64,000 nucleotides of DNA from contig NC_091673.1 of the NCBI RefSeq assembly GCF_042453785.1, positions 1,495,501 through 1,559,500 of the forward strand, written 5' to 3'. The translations under genes and the position numbers were made by a program. A model generated the notes under the pieces. It saw only the letters and a program-made list of their open reading frames with translations, was not told where the DNA came from and ran no database searches. Each line of letters opens with the position of its first letter. The stretch's first letter is position 1. The DNA comes from Malus domestica (taxonomy: Eukaryota > Streptophyta > Magnoliopsida > Rosales > Rosaceae). Of the stretch, positions 46,151 through 57,898 are shown piece by piece.

Positions 46151-47183
46151 GGCTTTTTAGCCAAAATGGTCTCTAAGATTTGCATAACACATGACTTTGG
46201 TCCCTGAGATTGAAAATCAATAGAAATGGTCCCTGAGATTTGCATAACACATCACTTTGGTCCTTGAAATTGAAAATCAATAGAAATGGTCCCTGAGATT
46301 GTCCACCATCCATTATTTTGGTCATTCTGTTAAAAACTCTGTTAAGTGTCCCATAGCTCTTGATCGAAAGTTTGGGCAATTTTTAAAACTTCGTAACTCA
46401 ATCGTTTATTAACCAAATTCGACCTATAATATATAAAAATGAAGATAGAAAAGTATAGAACAAGATTGTATCTATTTAGAAGCCCAATGGTTGCCAAAGA
46501 TGGCTGGAAAATAGCCTGATAAGTGACTAGTCAGTGGGAAAACTGGAAAACTTGCCAGAACTGGGTAAACTTTAAACGTTCGTAACTTCCTCAATACTCA
46601 ACGAAATCAAGTGATTCCAAAATGAAAATCATACTTCTCGATGAGACAAAGTGAATGGTACCTTTCTTGCTGGCTAAATCTTGGTGGATGTCTTGGTCTC
46701 GAGTTAGCCACTTTTGAGCCGTTTTTCGGCCAAAGCATAATGAATTATCCGTTGAGAAAGGTACCATTCTCTTTGTCCTGTTGAGAAGTATGATTTTTGT
46801 TTTTGAATCACTCGATTTCGTTGAGTATTAAAGAAGTTATGAACATTTAAAGTTCACCCAGTTTCCGACGAGTTTTTCAGTTTTCCGGCGAACCAGTCAC
46901 CTTTTAGGCTATTTTCCGGCCATCTCCAGCAACCATTGGGCTTTCAAATAGATATAATGTTGTTCTATATTTTTCTATCTTCATTTTGATATATTATGGG
47001 TCGAATTTAGTTAAGAAACGATTGTGTTACAAAGCTTTGAAAATTTCCCAAACTTCCAGCCAAGAGCTCCGGGACACTTAACAGAGTTTTTATCGGAAGG
47101 ACCAAAATAATGGATGGTGGACAAGTTCAGGGACCAAAGTGATGTGTTATGCAAATCTCCGGGACTATTTTGACTAAGAAGCC
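46151..47183. mobile_element. 1-kb foldback element with 9-bp duplication
   Basis: The two halves are long inverted repeats of each other (ends GGCTTTTTAGCCAAAATGGT and, complemented at right, GGCTTCTTAGTCAAAATAGT). It is flanked by TTGCCTTAA at 46142-46150 and 47184-47192. The left half itself starts with a tandemly repeated unit, TGGTCCCTGAGATTTGCATA. A 9-bp duplication fits a Mutator-type foldback element. The ORFs in it are by-products. A half copy lies at about 55346-55918. Confidence 0.85.
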
Positions 47184-47192
47184 TTGCCTTAA

Positions 47193-47778
47193 ATAAAACA
47201 AGCAAATATATATGGGCATTTGGAATTTTGGTCAAAGATATTATTTTTTCTTCCAAGTTTTGTATAGATATTGAAATGTAGGGTAATAGATTATTGAGAT
47301 ACCTTATCTTCCAAACTTGTTTGTTTGGTCCAAAAATCCCCCTCTTCAAAACAAGCATTTGAACAAAAGAACCAAGGTCGCCAAATTGAACACTAATCTG
47401 AAATTTCTTTAATTTAACCAATATGGCTTCCACTTCAACTTCTTCAACAATTTCTTTGCAAACCATTGCTCAAAAAACATCCTTCTCCTCAAAGCCAGCA
47501 ACCAAAACATCCTACACAAACCTTAGCTTTCTGTACTCGTTGCGGTTCGCTACTAAATTTGTAATTGTGAAGTACGCTAAGAGTGGAATTGTAGGCTGAG
47601 CTGCTATAATCTATGATGAAGTAGCTAGCTAGGTATACAAGTAGATGAATTAGGTTACAAAACTTATGTATAATGTATAAATGTGCAACTTACAATGCGT
47701 GCCATGTCGATTTATCTTTCATATTCACAGAAAATATACATGCCAATCTCATCATGCCAAAATCATCACACAACAAAA
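47193..47778 (-). other. 3' region of the USP gene
   Basis: Spacer between the foldback element and the USP stop codon. The minus-strand ORF at 47011-47466 straddles the foldback end and is not supported. Confidence 0.4.
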
Positions 47779-50287
47779 TCAAGCTGTTATTTGTGAAGAT
47801 TTTGATTTCCCCCACCACATTTCCTTGTATCCATTTAAAGATGATGGAGATTTCGCTTCAGGACGCGAGTACTCATGTTTATTATAATCTGTTGAGATTC
47901 GTTGTTCTTGATGGTCGTCTTCATCTTGCGTGGACAAGGAGTTCGCGTTACTGCTACGCGAGGAAGTCGAGCCAGTAAACAGAGTGTCATCAATCACTTC
48001 CTTTCCCTTGCATATGATCTTAATATTGCAGCTTGTTTCGGGCGCATTTTGTAGGATCTGACTTCCTATTCCACTCCCTTTCTTGGACCTCAGTTTCCTC
48101 AGACTAGATTTGGTGGTTCCAACTACTAGGTTTCTTATGTTTTGAGTAGGAATAAGTTCTAGGATTGCCTTGGCAACTGTATCACTCTCAATAAGCATAA
48201 TCTCCGTCTTAACCTGTTCCGTTAACATCATATTAATCGTCATACAGAGGTTAATTAGTACTAATAAACTTGTAATTAAATAACCATAGAGTGTCTGTAC
48301 TTCGGAAATCTGGTAATACCTTGGCAGATGAGCAGGCATCAACGTATTTGTCAAGGAGTTTCCTCCTTCTGTCTCTTTCTAGGGCCATCCAATTCTCCAT
48401 CATAATTGTATTCACACTATTTTTTGGAAGCATTCCTACTGCATATCAGAAGAACCAAGACAAACAGAAACATCTCTCACTAATCATGAATTAATATATA
48501 TACGTTAAAAAAATCAGTTAGTTAATTCAATGCAGTCATAACCCTAATGTTAATCGTCTTTACAGCTTTTGTCAAACAAAAAAATAAAATAAAATAGAAA
48601 ACTAGATTTTAATCCTTAATTAAGATGAAGTTTAAAAAAAATGTCTTATACAAGATTAAAAATTGATTTTAGTCTCTAGACTCTATTTAATTTCAGCATA
48701 TGTATTAAATGTCTCTCTTTTTTATTTATAATTTTATGGTGTTCATAAATTAAATTGTATGAAAATATTATAAATTTTAATTCCCATTATGGTAAGTATC
48801 TTTTGTAAGAAAATATTTTCGTAGAGATTTTTTGGTACACTTATGTTTTTGCATATTTTCTTATGTACCACTAATTCATTACAATATATTTAGGTACGAA
48901 CATTTCGGTATACTAGGTTAGTATAATATGTTTAGGTGCAGACATTTTGGTACACTAGTTTATTATAATATATTTAGGTATTGACATTTCGGTACACTAG
49001 TTTAGTATATATATTTAGGTACACAATTTTTCGGTACACTTATGTTTTTGCATATTTTCTTATGTTCCACTAATTCACTACAATATATTTAGGTATGGAT
49101 ATTTTGGTACACTAATTTAGTAAAATATATAATGATACGGACGTTTAGGTACACTAATTAGATGAAATAAAATAAAATAAAATAATTAAAATGTGTATAA
49201 TAATACATTTTAATTTTAATGTAATATCTATTAAATATAATATGAATTTGAATTAAGTACATATTAGATGACTAAAATCAATATTCAATCTAACACAAGA
49301 TTTTTATTAAATTTTAATCTTCTTCAAAGATTAAAGTTAAAACAAATCCCAAATCGTCTTTACAGCTAGAAAATCAGGTTAATCTGAAATTTGTGTTGAA
49401 CTCCTGTAGTTAGTGTAAGGCTTTGATGGATTCAACTCAAATCAACAACTCGTACAATTTATATATATGCTTTATGAGATATGTCAACCCCGTACCTTCA
49501 ACTTTGAAAATTATATTGTACTAAATTATAAAAAGAAAAAAGATATATATATTATGCATATACGATAATATAGATGAAAAGTATGAGTCATGACATAGAC
49601 TATACATCATCCAGGTTCAATGTATTAGACTCTTACAATTTGGGACTGTTTCAATAAATGTTCTATTCGTTTTTTAACAACCAAAAACGATTTTTATTTT
49701 GTTTGACAAAAAATCTTTAAATGTTTCAAGATCTCTAAAACTTGAGCAATTAAACATTTACTAACAATTTCGACGTGTTTCCAATAAAAGAAAACCAAAA
49801 GGTTTAATGAACAAAACGGCTTACAAACAAGCCTTCCAAATTTGACCTTGCTCCAACTCACCGGCGGGCGCGTTGACGAAGACACGCGCAAACACAAACA
49901 CAAATAATGATGAGAAATTGAATTAGATTAACTGAACTTACAAGGAGAAGGAACGTATCGGATCGGTGCAAAGACATGGACGAGGACTAGTATTACTGAA
50001 GATTGATCATGATCATGAGTCACCGCCGTGTGACTCAGTGCCCAGAGAAGCGCATCCATGCTAGACTCGCTCTTCTGCCCCCCAACAGCTACGTGATAAT
50101 AATTAGGAACGGCCTCTTCCTTTTCCTTAAAACTATCCTTAAAACTATCCTTGAAGTTAAAATTAAAATCAATGGAAAACAGACTTTCATCATCATCATC
50201 GTCATCAAAAGCAGCTTCTAATTCTTCTTCAATTGACGTCAAGGGCAAGAGCAAGGGCGAGGGCATCCTCGTCTCTTCCCTTGTCAT
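47779..50287 (-). CDS. Universal stress protein (USP) domain protein, three exons
   Basis: Exons 50287-49942, 48438-48320 and 48213-47779, with GT/AG borders, sum to 900 nt, 299 residues. Residues 1-60 are acidic and low-complexity (DDDDDDESL, FNFKDSFKDSFKEK). The USP fold follows: NYYHVAVGGQKSESSMDALLWA, VILVLVHVFAPI, then ERDRRRKLLDKYVDAC, VKTEIMLIESDTVAKAI and IRNLVVGTTKSSLRKL, the usual phosphate-loop area. The sequence resembles the N-terminal USP part of plant U-box kinases (PUB34/35/52/53 group), but no U-box or kinase follows. The C-terminus is a Ser-rich tail ending SKSSQITA. It may be a stand-alone paralogue or a gene that lost its 3' domains. No lesion seen in the exons. Confidence 0.8.
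48439..49941 (-). other. Intron 1 of the USP gene (1.5 kb)
   Basis: Intron 1, bounded by GTAAGT (49941-) and an ATATGCAG acceptor. It is AT-rich and houses the tandem array at 48820-49150. Confidence 0.7.
48820..49150. repeat. GGTAC-containing tandem array
   Basis: About six imperfect units of 50-60 bp with the pattern TTTCGGTACACTAGTTTAGT then ATAATATATTTAGGTACG. A 60-base stretch (TACACTTATGTTTTTGCATA...) also recurs at about 48838 and 49036. It lies within USP intron 1. Confidence 0.75.
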
Positions 50288-51197
50288 CGTCGTGCTTACA
50301 ATAAAAGCCTTGTTAAACTGCTGGCAGGCGTCGTCTTATCCACCGGCAACCAAGCCCAATGGTTCCAATCTCTGATGCCAATAACGACAGAGCTCTGCAA
50401 ATAGTTTGACTATACTCTGCGCTATGCTTCGAGTGTCTGGAGATTTTGAAAGAGGCCGAAGAAAAAACTGGGAAGTGAAGCAGCCTAGCTAGCGGGCAAG
50501 GTTGGCACTAAAAAGGAAGCTGCTAAATTACACGTTCTAGTCAACTTGTCCGCACCGCAAGCAAGATCATCAACGTCGTCGTCACTATCACCTCCTCTAT
50601 TAATCTCTAGGCGTCATATCTTATTTGCACATCGATGTATAAGATACTTTGCATTTTAGTTGACTTATATATATTTTTCAAACTACACGTATAAAACATA
50701 CATACTATTCTTTAGCGCACATCCAACCGTTAAAATTAGCAATGCATGTTATACAATAATATATTATAAAACATACATACTTTTGTTTGCAAGATATTCG
50801 CCACAAAGCCTAATTGGTACAATCTCAATATTAACATGCTCCAAGAGATTAATAATATTATTTTTACGTTGTATTTGGAAACGTAGTTTTCATGCCTTTT
50901 TGTCTTTGCTGGTAAGCCGGCTAGTTGGAATTTGTCAGCGGTGAAGTTTCTCACTTCATTCCTCTTCTTTATTTGTTTCGAAAGTATTTTTTGCTTAATT
51001 ATATACCAAAGAAAGAGACTGAAACAGTATAGAAAACGGATCCATTTGGCACCTAAGAATCTAATCATATGAAATTGCAAATTGTAACGTACGTAACACT
51101 GATGAGAAAATTATTGAGGGGCAACATTTGAAGATTAACTTTTAATATTTTTTATACAATTCTAATTTTTAATTCAGTAAATATAGTTTGGATAACT
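50288..51197 (-). promoter_or_regulatory. USP upstream region
   Basis: The first 250-300 bases upstream of the ATG probably contain the leader and core promoter; no clear TATA box was picked. Beyond that is AT-rich spacer with no gene recognised. Confidence 0.4.
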
Positions 51198-51206
51198 CGA
51201 GGTGAG

Positions 51207-51402
51207 GGAGGCAGATTCTTTGCTCTTTCACCTCCCGTGTCTTCATGTTTGTGTGGTCACGGTTAAGCTACGTCAACATTTTATATTACTATTTCTTTTT
51301 ATCTTATTATTACTATAAAAAAATATAAAATGTTGACGTAACTTAACCGTGACCACACAAAACAGGAGGGCATATGAATGGAAGGGCACATAATCTGCCT
51401 CC
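51207..51402. mobile_element. Mutator-type MITE, family B, copy 2
   Basis: A 196-bp hairpin with ends GGAGGCAGATT and the shared interior GTGTGGTCACGGTTAAG. Flanked by the 9-bp duplication CGAGGTGAG (51198-51206 and 51403-51411). Confidence 0.85.
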
Positions 51403-51411
51403 CGAGGTGAG

Positions 51412-53820
51412 AGTCCTCCATTCCATTGTCTGGTAGCCCAGACCAAGGCTTACATCTGGAAAATTTATATATACTAAAACCCAAATTCAAGAGTTATTGT
51501 TCTATAACAGTAAAATGTCGAAAATGCCCTCATATTTTTTAGTTGGTAGCGCTTTGTTTCAACTTATGTACAGTGAAAGGACGATTATGCCCTTCTGCTC
51601 CACCTGTCGACCATCGCTGCATCTTCTGGCATCTTCCCCTGCTTTTCACTCTTTTTGCTTCTGTTGCTTTTCATTCTTTCTCCTCCGATTTCCGTTCGAT
51701 TGTTTGGGTTTTGTGGTTTTTGTTTTCTTTGCTCTCTATCTCCCTATTACCTCTGTTGGTTTCTGTTGTTGTTGATCTTTGTTCTCTCATGTTCTATTTG
51801 AACACAGAAAAACAACCACACAGGCCTTGGCCTTTTGCATTGAGTATTTTGCTATTCTTTTTGGTGATGTAGTTGTTTGATATGATTTCATTTTTTTTCT
51901 TCAGGAAACGTTGCTGATTGAATTTTAGGGGTTTTGTATAGAAGTTTGCATGCCCGTTCTGATTAAGGTATATAATTTATGTTTTTCCTCTTAAATCTTT
52001 TCTTGAACAAAAGTTTAAATTTTTGTGGGTCTTATTTTGTTTGCATATCTTAATTAATTTTTGGGGTTTTGTTTATGTGTTTGGATTTTTCGTTTGGGTA
52101 TATGATTTGGTTTTTTTAATTTTTTAATTTTGAGGAAGCAATTGTCATCGTTTTTTGCCGCTTTTATGTGTAGGGTTCCATACGCTTGAGGTTCCTCTCT
52201 CTCTCTCTCTCACTTTTTTTATTCAATTCATGGTCGAATTTCATTTGTATGAATGTTGGATCTATTGCTTTCGACAAATTGTGCACTTTGTTTATTGCGA
52301 TTAATTTTTTTGTGGTTTTTTTTTATTTATTTATTTTTTTTGTGGTTTGATTTGGTGAATTTTTGGGAAAATCCAAGTTCAATCCCGTTCTATTTGCAGC
52401 ATGCCAGAGATGATTTAAAACATTTTATGGTGGACAATCAATTGGAAACAACTTCAAATGGGAAGTTTTCGCAAGGGACGCATGCAAGTGGGGTTATGCC
52501 TGATGCTGATGGAGAATGCTTTTTGGAATTCCATTAAGGGAAATTTTGGGTCTTATTGAAGAAATTTTAAACCCAGAAAGCTTGGGTTTCGTGGTGAGTT
52601 CTCTGACATTTTTGGTTAGGGTTTAGTTCTTGGGTTCTCTTTTAGTTGTTCAAATTTTTGTGATTTTAATTTTAAAAATCTGGGTTAAAGAATTTTTTCT
52701 GAGTTAATTCATGATATTGTATGAAGTATGGCTTATTCTATTCTCTTTTTATTGAGGTATGAATTTACTTGGAAATGTTTATATGCAGGTGGACTATGCC
52801 ATTTGAGAAACTATGATATTCGTATGTTATGTAATTATTTTCATTTTATTTTGGATTTGTTCAAGTTCCAGTTTGCACCATTGTAAGATGTTTATCTAAT
52901 TCCAAGTATCTAATTCGTTTTGTCCCAATATACAGTACTCAAACGCTCTCAACGAATACCCGCTATCTCCCTCTCTCTCATGATAATTGATGCGGAGTAC
53001 CAGACCCAGAGAAGTTGAGAATCTAGACCTCCCAAACTTGGTCTCCCTTCTCGGCTGTGGAGTATCAACCGGTACACTTGAACTTCCCAAATTATGTTGA
53101 AATATTTGAGAAATGTAGAGTAAACAAAAGAGAAAAGGAATTTTAGAGAGAGTGATATAATAGTTGCTCTGTAATTGTAAGAATGAATTAACTATTCAAC
53201 AGAGAGAGAGTTAACAATTTATACAACAACTAATCACCTTGCTTGGCTCTCATGGCACATACTTAACAGACTAACAAACACTAACAATCTCTAAACTGAT
53301 CTGCTAAGCTAGACCATTAACCTTTGTTTATAACCCAGTCACTCATCTTTCGGCACTTATCATTATTTGCAAAATCTAGAGCTGCAGAAACCCCATTCTT
53401 AATGAATATTATTTTTTGTTGATAATTAATTGATGATTAATCTATTCCATTGTTATTATTTTATCGCCAAATGCTTTGAATATTCATTAGCAAAAGATAT
53501 AGGGTTAACTATTTAATGAATACAATTTTGATGGTTGATTGCATTTCGTTAGTTATAAATATGGTGAATCCATTATTCAATACTAGCTGAATAATTATAA
53601 TGCTTTGGCCACTTATTTTGAATTCTGTTCAAATTGATGAAGTCGCATGTTTCTTAAATGGAAACCTGTGTTCTTTGAATTTGGCCACTTATTTTGAATT
53701 CTGTTTAAATTGTTGGGCCATGGACTCGAAAAAATATTGTTAGACCAGCTAGGCTCAAAATTGTTGGGCTGGTCCATTTTCTTGTAAATTAGGAAGGGTT
53801 TTATTTATTTATTTTTAATA
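51412..53820. other. Non-coding region, possible Helitron or gene-leader debris
   Basis: A start like ATTTATATATACTAAAACCC, then paired words AAAATGCCCTCAT and GATTATGCCCTTC, then T-rich leader-like DNA with intron-like spacing. This is reminiscent of plant Helitrons that capture gene pieces. A 94-codon ORF (52253-52537) ends in an exon-like stretch (DDLKHFMVDNQLETTSNGKF) that I cannot assign. No Helitron 3' hairpin was identified. A (CT)n tract lies at 52197-52212. Confidence 0.3.
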
Positions 53821-54224
53821 TAACATACCGAAAGGTTTTAGGTTATATATAACTTGCTATTAGCTTTTTACATACCAATTCTGATAATATAAAAGTACCA
53901 GTAGATTGGTAGGTATCTAAACAAAAAATAAATAACATATCAAAATACTAATTTGTACACAAATTTAGATTACATAAAGTACCAATAATGTATTGGTAAG
54001 CTATTTTTTAATATATGGACCTACATGTATATCATGTATGTAATGTATTATCATTTGGAGTACATTGGTACATTTAAAATATCACCCGTTTGATTTTTCT
54101 TTTGTTAAAAAAGCATTCTTTTTTTGCACCCACAATTCAACCTTTTTTTGTTATTATTGAAATTTGATTGTCTTTTCTGTTTTTTTTTGTTTGTTGGACA
54201 AACGATATCATTTACTCTAAGGGA
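53821..54224. other. AT-rich spacer with GGTAC/GTACC words
   Basis: Scattered ACATACCAA and AGTACCAGTA words resemble the arrays at 45350 and 48820. No gene. Confidence 0.4.
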
Positions 54225-54480
54225 GGGGGGAGGGGGATAAACTAGTAATAATATGGTTTAAATTCGTTTTTTGCCAAAACGAACCTAAGACCTCTTACTT
54301 ACAAGCGAAAAGGAATAACATTAGATCGTAATACTAAGTGGCTAGCAATATTGTTTTTTTCTCTTTTGAAATCATTTGAATTAATGAGACATAAATTAAC
54401 AATATCTTTTTTTTGTAAGTGAGGGGTCTTAGGTTTGGTTCTCGCCAAAGGTGAATTTGAACCACATTACTGATTTACTT
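54225..54480. mobile_element. Two tRNA-derived SINE fragments, head to head
   Basis: On the minus strand (54350 to 54225): CTTGTAAGTAAGAGGTCTTA followed by GGTTCGTTTTGGC, box B-like. On the plus strand (54415-54480): TTGTAAGTGAGGGGTCTTAG followed by GGTTTGGTTCTCGCC. Both match a common plant SINE type (box A near CTAATGTTATTCC, box B near GGTTCGATTCTC). Neither has clear flanking duplications. Confidence 0.55.
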
Positions 54481-55001
54481 GCATTTTTACTAAGGATTGG
54501 TTCCAAAAATATTTTCATCAAAAGCGCTTTCAGTCATTTTAAAAGCACATCCAAACGAGCTAGATGTTTGGTCTAAAAAATTAAAAAACCAAGCATTTAG
54601 ATCAAAATGCCCCCTTAATACTTTGTAATCAGGAAGTTAATTTCATGGTTTCTAATTAAAAGTTTAACGTGTTTTTGATACAAGTATTTCTAGCAAAAAC
54701 ACTTGTACTTGCCAAAAATGAAATTCCAAACCACAGTATCACCATGAATGTGACTGGCCATAAAAAACAACCTTACTCTATTTTTTAATATATGCCGCAT
54801 AATAATACTATGTGTCTAGTGAATTTTTTTTTTTACATGCAAGTTTGATACTGATTTATTCTTTCATTTTAATGTAACTCTATTTTTCAATATATTTTGC
54901 ACACCAAACCGAGGGGTGGCCAGGGTGTGCACTACAAAATGACCTACCTTATACCTACTCGTAAACTACTATTCTCCCACAGTCCCACTACCTTTAACCT
55001 A
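54481..55001. other. Gene-free spacer
   Basis: AT-rich; no feature recognised. Confidence 0.45.
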
Positions 55002-55010
55002 CTCTTAAAC

Positions 55011-55192
55011 GGAGTAGGATTCTCTCATCTCCTAGTTTTCATCCCCTTCCCTCCCCTCATATTTGAATGGTTATGGTTAAACCGCGTAAACGTTTTGTGT
55101 TAATTTTTTAATAGCCAGAAAAAGACAAAAAACATTTTGCGAGAGGAAGGAAGAGAAGGGGATGAGAATAGAAGGGAAGAGAATTCTACCCC
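55011..55192. mobile_element. Mutator-type MITE, family B, copy 5 (diverged)
   Basis: A 182-bp inverted-repeat element (GGAGTAGGATTCTCTCATCTCC-type left end; first 20 bases GGAGTAGGATTCTCTCATCT) with the diverged core GGTTATGGTTAAACCGCGTA. Flanked by CTCTTAAAC at 55002-55010 and 55193-55201. Confidence 0.75.
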
Positions 55193-55345
55193 CTCTTAAA
55201 CTACTATCCTCCTACTTATATGGCTCATCCCTACATACCCTAGATTTGGTCCTGAATCCGTCCCTCGTTATATAAAACAGTTGTAAGAAAAGAAAAAGAG
55301 GTTGATCAATGATCAACTACACAATTTTTTCATTTTAGCATAGGC

Positions 55346-55918
55346 TAAATCGTCAAAATGGTCCCTGAGATTTGCATAACTTATCACTTTGGTCCCTGAG
55401 ATTCCAAATCGATAAAAGTGGTCCCTGAGATTGTCCACTATCCATCATTTTGGTCATTCCGTTAAAAACTCCGTTAAGTGTCCCGGAGCTCTTGGCCGAA
55501 AGTTTGGACAATTTTCAAAGCTTCGTAACTCAATCATTTCTTAATCAAATTCGATTCATAATATATCAAAATGAAGATAGGAAAGTGTAGAATAAGATTA
55601 TACCTATTTCGAAGCCCAATGGTTGCCGAAGATAGCTGGAAAATAGCTTCAAAGTCGACTGGTCCGAGTGAAAACTTGAAAACTCGCCAAAAACTGGGTA
55701 AACTTTAAACGTTCATAACTTCTTCAATACTCAACGAAATCAAGTGATTCAACAACGAAAATCATACTTCTCAACGAGACGAAGAGAATGATCCCTTTTT
55801 AGAAGGCTAACACACCATGGTTTGGGCGGAAAAAAGCTCGAAAGTGGCTGTCTTGGTCTCGAGTTAGCCACTTTCGAGCCGTTTTCTGGCCAAACCACGG
55901 CGATCTAGCAGTCTAAAA
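55346..55918. mobile_element. Half copy of the foldback element
   Basis: Matches the left half of 46151-47183 (TGGTCCCTGAGATTTGCATA to GTTAGCCACTTTCGAGCCGT). The mirror half is missing; it stops near 55918, downstream of the MLP gene. Confidence 0.75.
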
Positions 55919-56645
55919 AGGACATACAGAATCTTATATAAACGCACAAAGTGTGCAAAAGATAACATAATCCATGAAATAAAGGGCATACATATCTTAT
56001 ATAAACACACAAAAACATGATTTGATACGAACGAAACAGCCATCATATCAAATATTTTTGTTGATCACACACATGCAGATAGATCGTGATTGCAGCACAC
56101 AGATTAATCACAGACCATATATAATAAAGCCGTAAGCCTTCTGTGCTTGTTATGCGTCGGTGCTTGTAAGGTGAGCATCAATATCTTTGGAGAGCTCAAC
56201 TAATAACTGGAGCAATGTATGTGGATCTTCAATATCGTCGTGGTGGTGCTTCTCATACTCCAAAGTCCAGTGCACGTTGCATCCCTCGCCTTTCGGAGTT
56301 GCGTGGATGGTGAACTTGAAGCTCTTGTAATGCTCCAAAAGATCTCCTTCAATCACTTTGAAAGTGATCAGATTATTTTCAGCATCTATGGCTTCAACCA
56401 AGTCCTTAGCAACTTTGGCTTTTCCATCTGTATACATGAAAAACTCACATAATTAATATGAAATCACAAGCAGCTTAGTTAAGTTGACTAGAACAATGTA
56501 AGTTCAAATCCATTTATAAATTAGATAAATTTAGTATAAAATGTTGCTTGTGTATTTTAGGATGGTACATATATATAAAAGAGTACCAATGATGGAGCCA
56601 CCCACAAGACTAAGGTGGGATATAGCCCATGGAGGTTTTCTGTAA

Positions 56646-56791
56646 GGGTAGTGTCATTCATGCACTTATTTTTACTTCTCACACACTTCTCTCAATTTTC
56701 AGCTATCAAATAGAATGAATTGAAGATGACCAATGGCAAAAAATTAATAAAGGTGTGTTGGAAGTAAAAATAGGTATGAATAACACTATTC
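56646..56791. mobile_element. hAT-type MITE, family C, in the MLP intron
   Basis: A 146-bp inverted-repeat element (GGGTAGTGTCATTCATGCAC...; right end complement GAATAGTGTTATTCATACCT). Flanking 8-mers TTCTGTAA and TTTTGTAA differ at one base. Confidence 0.75.
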
Positions 56792-57538
56792 TTTTGTAAT
56801 CTCATGCTTATAGCCCATTCAATTTCAATACAAGTTATTATTTAATGTATATTTAGTAAAAGATAGGTAATAAATAATAAGTTTTATGCTAAAAATTATA
56901 AATTAGTTTTATCTCCCGTCCCCCTTTATCCTATGTGTAATAGAAAAAAAAACCATTTACCTTATGCGATTTAGCCTATGTGCTTCTCACTCGAAAAAAA
57001 AATCATTTTTTTTAAATCCACAAGTCAATCCCTATCTCTGCAATTCCTTACTTTCCGTTGTGATTTTCCGATGGAGTCACCTTTGGTACTTTCTTAATCT
57101 CTTTATTTACTTATTCTTGATTTAATTAATATGTTAATTATTTATATGGTCCTTGAATTAATCGGCTAGGTTATGATTTTGAGAATAATTTATATTCTAT
57201 TGTTGTTCTTTTATATTGATTACCATATAATTTTATATAAGCAAAAAATAAACGTATGATTTTATGGCATTAATTTCAGTTAGCCAACTCAAGAAAAAAT
57301 TCCTTACTCTGCCCTTGAAGAGTATTATAGTCGATATTAATTGAAGCAAGGTAGTTAGGGTTTTACCATAGAAATAATTCCAGTAGACCACAGATCCGAC
57401 GGTTCCCCAATCACCTTCATGTAGGTCACAGGCCTGAATGATTCTGTCGCTGGCATTGGAGATGTGGTGTGGTTTGTGTGTGAACATTTCATGGAACTTG
57501 GCAGCGGAAGCCTTGATTTCAACAACGGTCTCCAGCTT

Positions 57539-57759
57539 GGACAAGGATAGTTTACCCTCCCACTTCTCGTGCCCTCCCGTGCCCTCCTATTTTGTATGGT
57601 CATGGTTAAGCCACGTCAACATTTTATATTGTTTTTTTTATAGAGATAATAAGACAAAAATAAATAGTAATATAAAATATTAACGTGATTTAACCGTGAC
57701 CATACAAACAGAAAGGCACAGGAGGGCACGAGAAATGAGAGGGCAAACAATCCTTGTCC
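57539..57759. mobile_element. Mutator-type MITE, family B, copy 3, in MLP exon 1
   Basis: A 221-bp hairpin with ends GGACAAGGATAGTTTACCCT and, complemented, GGACAAGGATTGTTTGCCCT. Flanks CTCCAGCTT (57530-57538) and CTTCAGCTT (57760-57768) are the 9-bp target duplication with one difference. Removing the element and one flank restores a continuous MLP reading (GKLETVV). Confidence 0.9.
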
Positions 57760-57898
57760 CTTCAGCTTACCACAATCGCTAGACATTTTCACCAAAAAAT
57801 GGTATTTTCCAAATATTATAGGAGTGTAGAGTTATATAGCCTATATATAGGGTACTTCTTATTTGAATAAAACTGATTGGAACCTTGCACTTATATAG

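Larger units (their letters stand above)
56150..57786 (-). pseudogene. MLP: Major latex protein-like (Bet v 1 family) gene, split by a MITE
   Basis: MLP proteins are small cytosolic Bet v 1-fold proteins with a hydrophobic ligand cavity. The start MSSDCGKL is at 57786; the rest of exon 1 ends at 57367 (KLETVVEIKASAAKFHEMFT, HISNASDRIIQACDLHEGDW, GSVVYWNYFY). A phase-1 intron (57366-56428) lies at the position usual for Bet v 1 genes. Exon 2 is 56427-56150 (DGKAKVAKDLVEAIDAENNL, VIEGDLLEHYKSFKFTI, GEGCNVHWTLEYEKHHHDD), ending in DAHLTSTDA. Exon 1 is interrupted after codon 8 by a 221-bp MITE (57539-57759); translation from the ATG would enter the MITE. Everything else reads cleanly, so the loss is probably recent. 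A TATA-like CTATATATAG at 57841-57850 lies about 60 bases upstream. A second MITE sits in the intron (56646-56791) and a third just upstream (57899-58118). Confidence 0.85.

Noticed and set aside
52253-52537. 94-codon ORF as a gene
   Set aside because: The first half is low-complexity T-rich sequence; only a short exon-like tail remains and it matches nothing I know.
51412-53000. Helitron
   Set aside because: The start-like sequence and paired words are suggestive, but no CTRR end with hairpin and no Rep/helicase was found, so it is kept only as a low-confidence note.
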